A stretch of DNA of 5,215 nucleotides from Pseudomonadota bacterium. GTDB lineage: Bacteria; Pseudomonadota; Gammaproteobacteria; Burkholderiales; Burkholderiaceae_C. The translations under genes were made by a program, and so were the position numbers. Where the stretch lies: contig JAJZHS010000199.1 of assembly GCA_021798395.1 (NCBI GenBank), positions 1 to 5,215 on the forward strand. Direction: 5' to 3'. Below the pieces are notes generated by a model that saw only the letters and a program-made list of their open reading frames with translations, had not been told where the DNA came from and made no database searches. Below are positions 1-5,215 of this stretch, piece after piece (positions within the stretch are counted from its first letter, which is position 1; each line of letters begins with the position of its first letter).

Positions 1-750
1 CTGCACGGCCGCGGCGGCGAGGACGGCACCGTGCAGCGCATGCTCGAACTGCTCGGCATCCCCTACACCGGCCCCGGCGTGCTGGCGTCGGCGCTGGCGC
101 TGGACAAGCACATGACCAAGCGGTTGTGGCAGTGCGACGGCTTGCCGACGCCGCCGTGGCGGCTGGTGCGCGACCTCGCCGCGGCGCTGGACGCGGTCGA
201 CGCGATCGGCCTGCCGGTGATGTTCAAGGCCGTGCACGAAGGCTCGACGCTGGGCCTGGCGCGCGCCGACGACCGTTCCCAGGTGGCGGCGGCGTTCGCC
301 GAGGCCGCGCGCTTCGACGCCGCCGTGCTGGCCGAAGCCTTCATCGCCGGCGAGGAAGTGACCTGTGCGCTGCTCGGCGAGGGCGACGGCGCGCGCGCGC
401 TGCCGCTGATCCGCATCCAGGCGCCCGGCGGCAACTACGACTTCGAACACAAGTACTACAGCGACGACACGCGCTACCTGTGCCCGAGTGGACTGCCCGA
501 GGCCGAGGAGCGCGCGATCCAGGATCTGGCGCTGGCCAGCTACCGCGCGCTGGGTTGCCGCGGCTGGGGGCGCGCCGACGTCATGATCCGCGCCACCGAC
601 CGAATGCCCTTCCTGCTGGAGATGAACACCAGCCCCGGCATGACCGGACATTCGCTGGTGCCGATGGCGGCGCGCGCGGCGGGCATGGATTACGAGGATC
701 TGTGCCTGCGGGTGCTGGCCGACGCGCGGCTCGACGGAGGCGGTCGATGA
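1..750 (+). CDS. ddl: D-alanine--D-alanine ligase, 5' partial
   Basis: Cytoplasmic ATP-grasp enzyme (EC 6.3.2.4) that joins two D-alanines, using ATP, into the dipeptide that MurF adds to the peptidoglycan precursor. The frame is open from base 1, and its first residues LHGRGGEDGTVQ match the motif that in E. coli DdlB begins near residue 62, so about 60 N-terminal residues lie upstream. The internal ATG at base 31 is not the start. Visible landmarks are the ATP-binding stretch FKAVHEGSTLG (bases 223-255), the active-site loop YDFEHKYYSDDTRYLCP, GWGRADVM (R and D near the active site), and the Mg-binding EMNTSPGMT (E at 619-621), followed by HSLVPMAARAAG as in E. coli. The 249 visible codons plus about 60 give the usual 305-315 residues. 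The TGA stop overlaps the ftsQ ATG. A family oddity is Ala where FK is usually followed by Pro. Family assignment is secure; ddl rather than ddlA/ddlB is the safer name. Confidence 0.97.
   Translation: MHGRGGEDGTVQRMLELLGIPYTGPGVLASALALDKHMTKRLWQCDGLPTPPWRLVRDLAAALDAVDAIGLPVMFKAVHEGSTLGLARADDRSQVAAAFAEAARFDAAVLAEAFIAGEEVTCALLGEGDGARALPLIRIQAPGGNYDFEHKYYSDDTRYLCPSGLPEAEERAIQDLALASYRALGCRGWGRADVMIRATDRMPFLLEMNTSPGMTGHSLVPMAARAAGMDYEDLCLRVLADARLDGGGR
736..740 (+). promoter_or_regulatory. Shine-Dalgarno of ftsQ
   Basis: GGAGG lies inside the last ddl codons and ends 6 nt before the ATG at 747. It fixes the ftsQ start within the ATGA overlap, although the frame is open far upstream. Confidence 0.75.
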
Positions 751-1589
751 CGCGGCGCGACATCCCGCTCGACGTGCGGCTGATGGACTTCACCAGCCGC
801 GCATTGCTGTGGCTGTTCGCCTGCGGCGCGCTGTTCGTCGCCGGAAACTGGGTGATCTCCAGGCCGATGTGGGCCATCCGCGAGGTGCGGGTGCAGGGCA
901 GCCTGCAGCACATCAGCGCCAGCGCGTTGCGCACCCAGGCACTGCCGCATTTGCGCGGCAACTGGTTCACGGTCGATCTGGCGCATGCGCAGCAGGCCTT
1001 CGCGCGCGTGCCGTGGGTGCATGTGGCGGTGGTGCAGCGGGTGTGGCCGCTGTCGCTGCTGGTCACCTTGCAGGCGCAGCAACCAGCCGCGGTGTGGGGC
1101 AGCGGCGCCGACGCCCAGCTCGTGAACACCGCGGGCAGCCTGTTCGACGCCAATCTCGGCGAAGTGCAGGGCACCTGGCTGCCGCGGCTCGACGGCCCGC
1201 CGGGAAGCAGCGCGCAGGTTCTGGCCATGCTGCACCAGGTCGACGCCGCGCTGGCGCCGCTGCACTGGCGGGCCGCGGCGCTGGACCTCGGCCCCGAGGG
1301 CGAATGGCGGGTCCAGGTCGACGGCGGCCCGCGGCTGGAACTGGGCAGCGCAGCCGACGCGACCGCCTTCGCGGCGCGGCTGCAGCGCTTCGTCGCCCTC
1401 GTGGCGGAGGTGCAGCAGCGCTACGGCAGGCCCATCGTCAGCGCCGACCTGCGCTACGCCAACGGGTTCGCGGTGCAACTGCAGGGCGACGAGGCGGCGG
1501 CGAAGACCGCCGGCGCGGACGCGCACAAGGGGGGGCACGGGCCCCGGCGGCAACGACAACAACGCACGGGCGCGACGGGAGCGCGGTAA
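747..1589 (+). CDS. ftsQ: Cell division protein FtsQ
   Basis: Bitopic inner-membrane divisome protein that binds FtsB/FtsL and connects the cytoplasmic Z ring to septal wall synthesis. The 280-residue product has a short basic cytoplasmic tail (R3, R4, R11, R18), one membrane segment at about residues 18-37 (ALLWLFACGALFVAGNWVI), a POTRA domain at about 42-112 (starting WAIREVRVQG), then the beta domain. The motif DLRYANGFAVQL (D234 to about 245) matches the conserved C-terminal strand. Its Tyr237 aligns with E. coli Tyr248, which is known to contact FtsB. The last 30 or so residues are a low-complexity tail rich in A, G, R and Q, probably unstructured; the coding sequence there contains a run of seven G. 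The start at 747 is chosen from GGAGG 6 nt upstream and the ATGA overlap with ddl; upstream in-frame codons lie inside ddl. The TAA stop abuts the ftsA ATG. Length is normal for the family. Confidence 0.95.
   Translation: MTRRDIPLDVRLMDFTSRALLWLFACGALFVAGNWVISRPMWAIREVRVQGSLQHISASALRTQALPHLRGNWFTVDLAHAQQAFARVPWVHVAVVQRVWPLSLLVTLQAQQPAAVWGSGADAQLVNTAGSLFDANLGEVQGTWLPRLDGPPGSSAQVLAMLHQVDAALAPLHWRAAALDLGPEGEWRVQVDGGPRLELGSAADATAFAARLQRFVALVAEVQQRYGRPIVSADLRYANGFAVQLQGDEAAAKTAGADAHKGGHGPRRQRQQRTGATGAR
1577..1581 (+). promoter_or_regulatory. Shine-Dalgarno of ftsA
   Basis: GGGAG within the final ftsQ codons, 8 nt before the ftsA ATG at 1590. Together with the adjoining TAAATG this suggests that ribosomes finishing ftsQ re-initiate on ftsA. 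Confidence 0.65.
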
Positions 1590-2834
1590 ATGGCCAAGGA
1601 CTACAAGGATGTGGTGGTGGGGCTCGACATCGGCACCTCGAAGGTGCTGGCGATGGTCGCCGAAATCCTGCCGCAGGCGGACAACCCGGCGGCGACGCTG
1701 AAGGTCGTCGGCATGGGGCAGTCCAACACCGCCGGCATGCGCCGCGGCGTGGTGGTCGACATCGAGGCCACGGTGCAGTCGATCCAGGCCGCGCTGAAGG
1801 AAGCCGAGCTGATGGCCGATTGCCGCATCAGCCACGTCATCACCGGAATCACCGGCAGCCACATCCGCGGCCAGAATTCCGAAGGCATGGTGGCGATCAA
1901 GGACCGCGAGGTGTCGCAGAACGACGTGCTGCGGGTGATCGAGACGGCCAAGGCGGTGAACATCCCGACCGACCAGCGGCTGCTGCTGGTCGAACCGCAG
2001 GAATTCATCATCGACGGCCAGGAGGTCAAGCAGCCGGTGGGCATGAGCGGAATCCGGCTCGAGACCAAGGTGCACATCGTCACCGGCGCGCAGACCGCGG
2101 CCGAGAACGTAATCAAGTGCGTGCGCCGCTGCGGCCTGGAAGTCGACTCGGTGGTGCTGCACCCGCTGGCGTCGAGCCACGCCGTGCTGACCGACGACGA
2201 AAAGGAGCTCGGCGTGGTGCTGGTCGACGTCGGCGCCGGGGTGACCGACGTGGCGATCTACACCGGCGGCTCGATCCGCCACACCGCGATCATCCCGATC
2301 GCCGGCGAGCTGATCACCAGCGACATCGCCATGGCGCTGCGCACGCCGACCAAGGACGCCGAGGACATCAAGATCGAGCACGGCGTGGCCAAGCAGCTGC
2401 TGGCCGGAGTCGACGAGCAGCTCGAGGTCCCCGGGCTGGGCGACCGCGGCCCGCGCATGCTGTCGCGGCAGGCGCTGGCCGGCGTCATCGAGCCGCGCGT
2501 CGAGGAAATCTTCTCGCTGGTGCAGCAGGTGGTGCGCGACTCCGGCTACGAAGAGGTGCTGTCGTCGGGCGTGGTGCTGACCGGAGGCGCGGCGCGCATG
2601 CCCGGAATGCTCGAGCTCGGCGAGGACATTTTTCTCAAGCCGGTGCGGCTGGGGCTGCCGCAGTACAGCGGTCCGCTGGCCGACATGGTGCGCAGCCCGC
2701 GCAACGCGACCGCGATGGGCTTGCTGGTGGAGGCGCAGACGCAGCGCCAGCGCGGCGCGCGCATCGCGCAGAAGGCCGGCGGCGCCGGCACCCTGCTGGC
2801 GCGGGTGCGCGACTGGTTCGCGGGCAATTTCTGA
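1590..2834 (+). CDS. ftsA: Cell division protein FtsA
   Basis: Actin-like ATPase that tethers FtsZ filaments to the inner membrane and recruits later divisome proteins. The 414 residues are close to the usual length (420 in E. coli). The phosphate-1 loop is GLDIGTSK (residues 11-18). The FtsA-specific 1C subdomain spans roughly 85-165 and includes SHIRGQNSEG (His91, Arg93). The phosphate-2 motif is VDVGAGVTD (212-220; Asp213 and Asp220). The adenosine motif is LTGGAARMPG (330-339). The protein ends in a typical amphipathic membrane-binding helix, TLLARVRDWFAGNF. The ATG follows the ftsQ TAA with no gap and has GGGAG 8 nt upstream, so it is probably translationally coupled to ftsQ. ftsZ follows after a structured 89-nt gap. 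All key nucleotide-binding motifs are intact; nothing looks broken or transferred. Confidence 0.98.
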   Translation: MAKDYKDVVVGLDIGTSKVLAMVAEILPQADNPAATLKVVGMGQSNTAGMRRGVVVDIEATVQSIQAALKEAELMADCRISHVITGITGSHIRGQNSEGMVAIKDREVSQNDVLRVIETAKAVNIPTDQRLLLVEPQEFIIDGQEVKQPVGMSGIRLETKVHIVTGAQTAAENVIKCVRRCGLEVDSVVLHPLASSHAVLTDDEKELGVVLVDVGAGVTDVAIYTGGSIRHTAIIPIAGELITSDIAMALRTPTKDAEDIKIEHGVAKQLLAGVDEQLEVPGLGDRGPRMLSRQALAGVIEPRVEEIFSLVQQVVRDSGYEEVLSSGVVLTGGAARMPGMLELGEDIFLKPVRLGLPQYSGPLADMVRSPRNATAMGLLVEAQTQRQRGARIAQKAGGAGTLLARVRDWFAGNF

Positions 2835-2848
2835 CTGGATTTCGACGG

Positions 2849-2874
2849 ACCCGCGGTCTCGGCAGGTCGCGGGT
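2849..2874 (+). other. Stem-loop in the ftsA-ftsZ gap (first)
   Basis: ACCCGCGGTCT (2849-2859) pairs with AGGTCGCGGGT (2864-2874). The stem is 11 bp, of which two central pairs are G-U wobbles, and is closed by the 4-nt loop CGGC. No T-tract follows, so it does not look like a standard intrinsic terminator. It starts 14 nt after the ftsA stop. It could be an mRNA processing, stabilising or attenuating structure; the role is inference. Confidence 0.5.
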
Positions 2875-2882
2875 GGACAAGG

Positions 2883-2900
2883 GTGGGACGCGAGTCCCGT
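2883..2900 (+). other. Stem-loop with GNRA-type tetraloop before ftsZ
   Basis: GGGAC (2885-2889) and GTCCC (2894-2898) pair around the loop GCGA, a GNRA tetraloop. Two further wobble pairs extend the stem to 2883/2900. It ends 12 nt upstream of the ftsZ Shine-Dalgarno, leaving that site unpaired in this fold. Confidence 0.45.
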
Positions 2901-2912
2901 GGCATTGACGAC

Positions 2913-2917
2913 GGAGG
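2913..2917 (+). promoter_or_regulatory. Shine-Dalgarno of ftsZ
   Basis: GGAGG is followed by two adjacent in-frame ATGs. The spacing is 3 nt to the ATG at 2921 and 6 nt to the ATG at 2924. Three is shorter than usual, so this site favours the second ATG. Confidence 0.8.
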
Positions 2918-2923
2918 TGGATG

Positions 2924-4114
2924 ATGGCTTTTGAAATGATCGAGGATGCCGGAAGCGGCTTCAACAGCGGGACCAACATCAAGGTGATCGGCGTTGGCGG
3001 CGGCGGCGGCAACGCCGTCGAGCACATGATCAGCAGCGGGGTCAAGGGCGTGGAGTTCATCTGCGCCAACACCGACGCGCAGGCGCTGCAGCGTTCGACG
3101 TCGACGCGTTTCGTGCAGCTCGGCCGCACCGGGCTGGGCGCGGGCGGCAAGCCGCAGGTCGGGCGCGACGCGGCCGAGCAGGCGCAGGCGCAGATCCGCG
3201 ACATGCTGACAGGCGCGCACATGCTGTTCATCACCGCCGGAATGGGCGGCGGCACCGGCACCGGCGCCGCGCCGGTGGTGGCGCGCATCGCGCGCGAAAT
3301 GGGCATCCTGACCGTCGCCGTGGTGACCAAGCCGTTCGAGTTCGAGGGCTCGAAGCGGCTGGCGCACGCCGACCAGGGGCTGGAGGATCTGGAGAAGAAC
3401 GTCGACTCGCTGATCGTCGTGCTGAACGAAAAGCTGCTCGAGGTTTACGGCGACGACATTTCGCAGAAGGAGGCTTTCGCCAAGGCCAACGACGTGTTGA
3501 AGAACGCCACCGGCGGAATCGCCGAGATCATCAACGTCCCCGGCCTGATCAACGCCGACTTCGAGGACGTGAAGACGGTGATGGGCGAGCCGGGCAAGGC
3601 GATGATGGGCACCGCGGTGGCCAGCGGCGCGGACCGCGCGCGGCTGGCCGCCGAGCAGGCCGTGGTCTGCCCGCTGCTCGACGGCGTCGACCTGTCGGGG
3701 GCCAAGGGCGTGCTGGTCAACATCACCGCCGACGACTCGCTGAAACTGTCCGAAACGCGCGAAGCGATGAACGCCATCCGCGCCTACGCCGCGCCCGATG
3801 CGCACATCATTTTCGGCACCGTCAACGACCCGGGAATGGGCGACGCGCTGCGCGTGACCGTGCTTGCCACCGGGCTGTCGAAGGCGCGCGCGGCGGCCAA
3901 GGCGCAGCCGCAGCTGACCGTGCTGCGCACCGGAACCGACGCGGCGCCGATCGGCGCGCCGCAGGGCATCGGCCCGGGAATCGAGCCCAGCCAGATCCCG
4001 GCCATCTGGCGCAACCCGCGCGGCGGCGCGCCTTCGGCGCACGTCAGCGCGCTGATGCAAAGCGGCATGGAGGAAATGGAGATCCCGGCTTTCCTGCGCA
4101 AGCAGGCCGATTGA
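2924..4114 (+). CDS. ftsZ: Cell division protein FtsZ
   Basis: Tubulin-like GTPase that polymerises into the cytokinetic Z ring on the inner face of the membrane. The product is 396 residues from the chosen start MAFEMIE. Landmarks are the N-terminal nucleotide loop VIGVGGGGGNAVEHM (residues 21-35), CANTDAQAL (47-55), the tubulin signature GGGTGTG (108-114), and the catalytic T7 loop NVPGLINADFED (204-215), with Asn210, Asp212 and Asp215. The globular domain ends near 320. A linker of roughly 60 residues rich in P, A and G follows, then the conserved C-terminal peptide MEIPAFLRKQAD, which binds FtsA and other ring partners. An ATG at 2921 would add one Met; the start at 2924 is preferred from Shine-Dalgarno spacing. 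Start codons are A+T-rich against a G+C-rich background. It may be transcribed from ftsQA and also from a promoter of its own inside the upstream genes, but I could not identify one. Confidence 0.99.
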   Translation: MAFEMIEDAGSGFNSGTNIKVIGVGGGGGNAVEHMISSGVKGVEFICANTDAQALQRSTSTRFVQLGRTGLGAGGKPQVGRDAAEQAQAQIRDMLTGAHMLFITAGMGGGTGTGAAPVVARIAREMGILTVAVVTKPFEFEGSKRLAHADQGLEDLEKNVDSLIVVLNEKLLEVYGDDISQKEAFAKANDVLKNATGGIAEIINVPGLINADFEDVKTVMGEPGKAMMGTAVASGADRARLAAEQAVVCPLLDGVDLSGAKGVLVNITADDSLKLSETREAMNAIRAYAAPDAHIIFGTVNDPGMGDALRVTVLATGLSKARAAAKAQPQLTVLRTGTDAAPIGAPQGIGPGIEPSQIPAIWRNPRGGAPSAHVSALMQSGMEEMEIPAFLRKQAD

Positions 4115-4149
4115 GGCGCCGGCTCCGCGCAGCACACTTCCGCCTCTGC

Positions 4150-4178
4150 CCGCGCCGCTGCACGTCAGCCCGGCGCGG
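4150..4178 (+). other. Stem-loop 1 of three after ftsZ
   Basis: CCGCGCCG (4150-4157) is perfectly complementary to CGGCGCGG (4171-4178). Within the loop CTG and CAG can pair as well (4158-4160 with 4166-4168), leaving a CC bulge. It is 35 nt after the ftsZ stop and has no T-tract. Confidence 0.45.
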
Positions 4179-4180
4179 CC

Positions 4181-4207
4181 GGTTGCCACCAGCCCGGGTG
4201 GGCAGCC
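4181..4207 (+). other. Stem-loop 2 of three after ftsZ
   Basis: GGTTGCCACC (4181-4190) pairs with GGTGGGCAGCC (4197-4207), giving 10 pairs including one T-G wobble and a single bulged G at 4200. The loop is AGCCCG. The third stem-loop begins at the very next base. Confidence 0.4.
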
Positions 4208-4235
4208 ACTCCCGCCGACCTGCCGCGGCGGGAGT
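4208..4235 (+). terminator. Stem-loop 3 after ftsZ, possible terminator of the fts operon
   Basis: ACTCCCGCCG (4208-4217) is perfectly complementary to CGGCGGGAGT (4226-4235), a 10-bp stem with an 8-nt loop. It is the strongest hairpin of the intergenic region and sits between ftsZ and the probable lpxC promoter, where a terminator would be expected. The bases that follow (CTCGTCG) are only partly T, so an efficient intrinsic terminator is not assured; it may instead act with Rho or protect the 3' end of the ftsZ mRNA. Confidence 0.45.
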
Positions 4236-4303
4236 CTCGTCGCCGGCGCGCGCGCATCACCTCCCGCGCGCTCCGGCGCGAAGCAGCGACGGAGGCGAAA
4301 CCC

Positions 4304-4309
4304 TAAAAT
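4304..4309 (+). promoter_or_regulatory. Probable -10 box of an lpxC promoter
   Basis: TAAAAT matches the sigma-70 consensus TATAAT at 5 of 6 positions and sits in the only A-rich patch of an otherwise G+C-rich gap. No convincing -35 hexamer is seen 16-18 nt upstream. Transcription would begin about 4315-4319, only 2-7 nt before the lpxC ATG, giving an almost leaderless mRNA. Confidence 0.5.
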
Positions 4310-4320
4310 ACGCGTCCTAT

Positions 4321-5215
4321 ATGATCGCGCAACGTTCGATTCGTTCGACCAATCGCGCCGTGGGCGTCGGCTTGCACAGCAGCGAGCGGGTCGAACTGAC
4401 GCTGCACCCGGCGCCTCCCGATAGCGGAATCGTGCTGCGCCGCGTCGACCTGCCGCAGCCGGTGGTCATCGCGCTGCGGCCCGAAGCCGTCGTCGACACC
4501 CGCATGGCGACCACGCTGGGCGCCGGCGGCGCCAAGATCCACACCGTCGAGCACCTGCTGTCGGCGTGCTGCGGCCTGGGCCTGGACAATCTGGTCATCG
4601 ACGTCGACGCCGAGGAAATTCCAATCCTCGACGGCTCGGCGTCGAGCTTCGTCTACCTGCTGCAGTCGGCCGGGGTCGTCGAGCAGGACACGCCGAGGCG
4701 CTTCGTGCGGGTGCGCAAGCCGGTCGAGGTGCGCGTGCACGAGCGCGATGGCGAGAAATGGGCCCGGCTCGACCCGTACGACGGTTTCCGCCTGGACTTC
4801 GCCATCGAATTCGACCACCCGGCGATCGACCAGACTGCGCAGGACTTCCGTTTCGAGTTCTCGATGCAGGCCTACGTGCGCGAAATCGCCCGTGCGCGAA
4901 CCTTCGGTTTCATGCGCGACTTCGACGCCATGCGCGAACTCGGACTGGCGCAGGGCGGCAGCATGGAGAACGCGATCGTGATGGACGAGTCGCGGGTCCT
5001 GAACCAGGAAGGGCTGCGCTACGACGCCGAATTCGTCAAGCACAAGATGCTCGACGCGATCGGCGACCTTTACGTCGTCGGCCACCCGATCGTCGGCGCC
5101 TACAGCGCGTTTCGCAGCGGCCACGCGCTGAACAACGCGCTGCTGCGCGCCTTGCAGGCCGACCCCGGGGCTTGGGAGTTGGTCAGTTACGACGACGCGG
5201 CGCGCGCTCCGGCGT
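4321..5215 (+). CDS. lpxC: UDP-3-O-acyl-N-acetylglucosamine deacetylase LpxC, 3' partial
   Basis: Cytoplasmic zinc amidase (EC 3.5.1.108) that catalyses the committed step of lipid A synthesis, removing acetate from UDP-3-O-acyl-GlcNAc. The frame is open from the ATG to the window end, 298 codons; E. coli LpxC has 305, so about ten residues are missing. The start MIAQRSIRS matches the conserved N-terminus, so no later codon is a better choice. Key residues present are the general base Glu77 and zinc ligand His78 in TVEHLLSA, zinc ligands His241 and Asp245 in HKMLDAIGD with Lys242 beside them, and His268 in SGHALNN. DGSASSFVYLL (104-114) and ARARTFGFMRD (190-200) are also typical. There is no Shine-Dalgarno at a usable distance: the nearest, GGAGG at 4291-4295, is 25 nt away and upstream of the -10 box. 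In E. coli LpxC amount is controlled by FtsH proteolysis through the C-terminus, which lies outside this window. Confidence 0.97.
   Translation, partial: MIAQRSIRSTNRAVGVGLHSSERVELTLHPAPPDSGIVLRRVDLPQPVVIALRPEAVVDTRMATTLGAGGAKIHTVEHLLSACCGLGLDNLVIDVDAEEIPILDGSASSFVYLLQSAGVVEQDTPRRFVRVRKPVEVRVHERDGEKWARLDPYDGFRLDFAIEFDHPAIDQTAQDFRFEFSMQAYVREIARARTFGFMRDFDAMRELGLAQGGSMENAIVMDESRVLNQEGLRYDAEFVKHKMLDAIGDLYVVGHPIVGAYSAFRSGHALNNALLRALQADPGAWELVSYDDAARAPA

Noticed and set aside
126..746. Upstream extension of the ftsQ frame inside ddl
   Set aside because: It is open only because stops are rare at this G+C; FtsQ homology starts at 747, where there is a good Shine-Dalgarno.
690..2381. Long minus-strand open frame (563 codons) opposite ftsQ and ftsA
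   Set aside because: It is rich in H, R, A and D with no recognisable domain and lies opposite clear conserved genes; it is a shadow of the G/C-rich third positions.
809..2908. Long plus-strand open frame in a third frame across ftsQ and ftsA
   Set aside because: It is almost entirely R, G, A and H, with no domain, and overlaps two conserved genes in other frames.
2835..2912. A sigma-70 promoter for ftsZ in the ftsA-ftsZ gap
   Set aside because: I found no pair of -35 and -10 hexamers with sensible spacing; any ftsZ promoter is more likely inside ftsQ or ftsA and cannot be called by eye.
2546..4189. Long minus-strand open frame (547 codons) opposite ftsA and ftsZ
   Set aside because: Same low-complexity shadow composition, opposite an unmistakable FtsZ; no plausible start signal or domain.
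4291..4295. GGAGG as the lpxC Shine-Dalgarno
   Set aside because: It is 25 nt from the conserved ATG, with no in-frame start codon at a workable distance, and lies upstream of the likely -10 box.
4303..5124. Minus-strand open frame opposite lpxC
   Set aside because: Its composition is an antisense shadow; the plus strand encodes LpxC with all catalytic residues over the same stretch.
1..5215. Mobile element, CRISPR array, tRNA or novel defence-type system
   Set aside because: Nearly all sequence is accounted for by five core genes in conserved order; no arrays of repeats, transposase frames, cloverleaf-like sequences or unfamiliar genes were seen.

Overview
This is an ordinary, well-conserved chromosomal region: the 3' end of the dcw (division and cell wall) cluster of a Gram-negative bacterium. 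It reads left to right on the + strand as ddl (5' end cut off), ftsQ, ftsA, ftsZ, lpxC (3' end cut off). The order ddl-ftsQ-ftsA-ftsZ-lpxC, the FtsZ tail EIPAFLRKQAD, and the high G+C content (roughly 70 % by eye, with third positions nearly all G or C) suggest a betaproteobacterium, most likely of the order Burkholderiales. The genus cannot be named from the window. LpxC implies an outer membrane with lipid A.

Layout. 1-750 encodes the C-terminal three quarters of D-Ala-D-Ala ligase. Its stop codon overlaps the ftsQ start (ATGA). ftsQ (747-1589) ends in TAA directly followed by the ftsA ATG (1590-2834). These three genes are packed as one translationally coupled unit. An 89-nt gap (2835-2923) with two stem-loops leads to ftsZ (2924-4114). 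A 206-nt gap (4115-4320) holds three back-to-back stem-loops and then a probable -10 box only 11 nt from the lpxC ATG. lpxC (4321 to the window end) lacks only about its last ten codons.

How the genes work together. Ddl makes the D-Ala-D-Ala dipeptide for the peptidoglycan precursor. FtsZ polymerises with GTP into the Z ring, FtsA anchors it to the inner face of the membrane through a C-terminal amphipathic helix, and FtsQ links the cytoplasmic ring to the periplasmic divisome (FtsB/FtsL). LpxC catalyses the committed step of lipid A synthesis. The cluster therefore joins wall precursor supply, septum assembly and outer-membrane synthesis.

I found no mobile element, CRISPR array, RNA gene or undescribed gene system. 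The items worth a second look are non-coding: the two intergenic stem-loop clusters and the apparently near-leaderless lpxC transcript. Long open frames on the minus strand and in other plus frames are shadows caused by high G+C.
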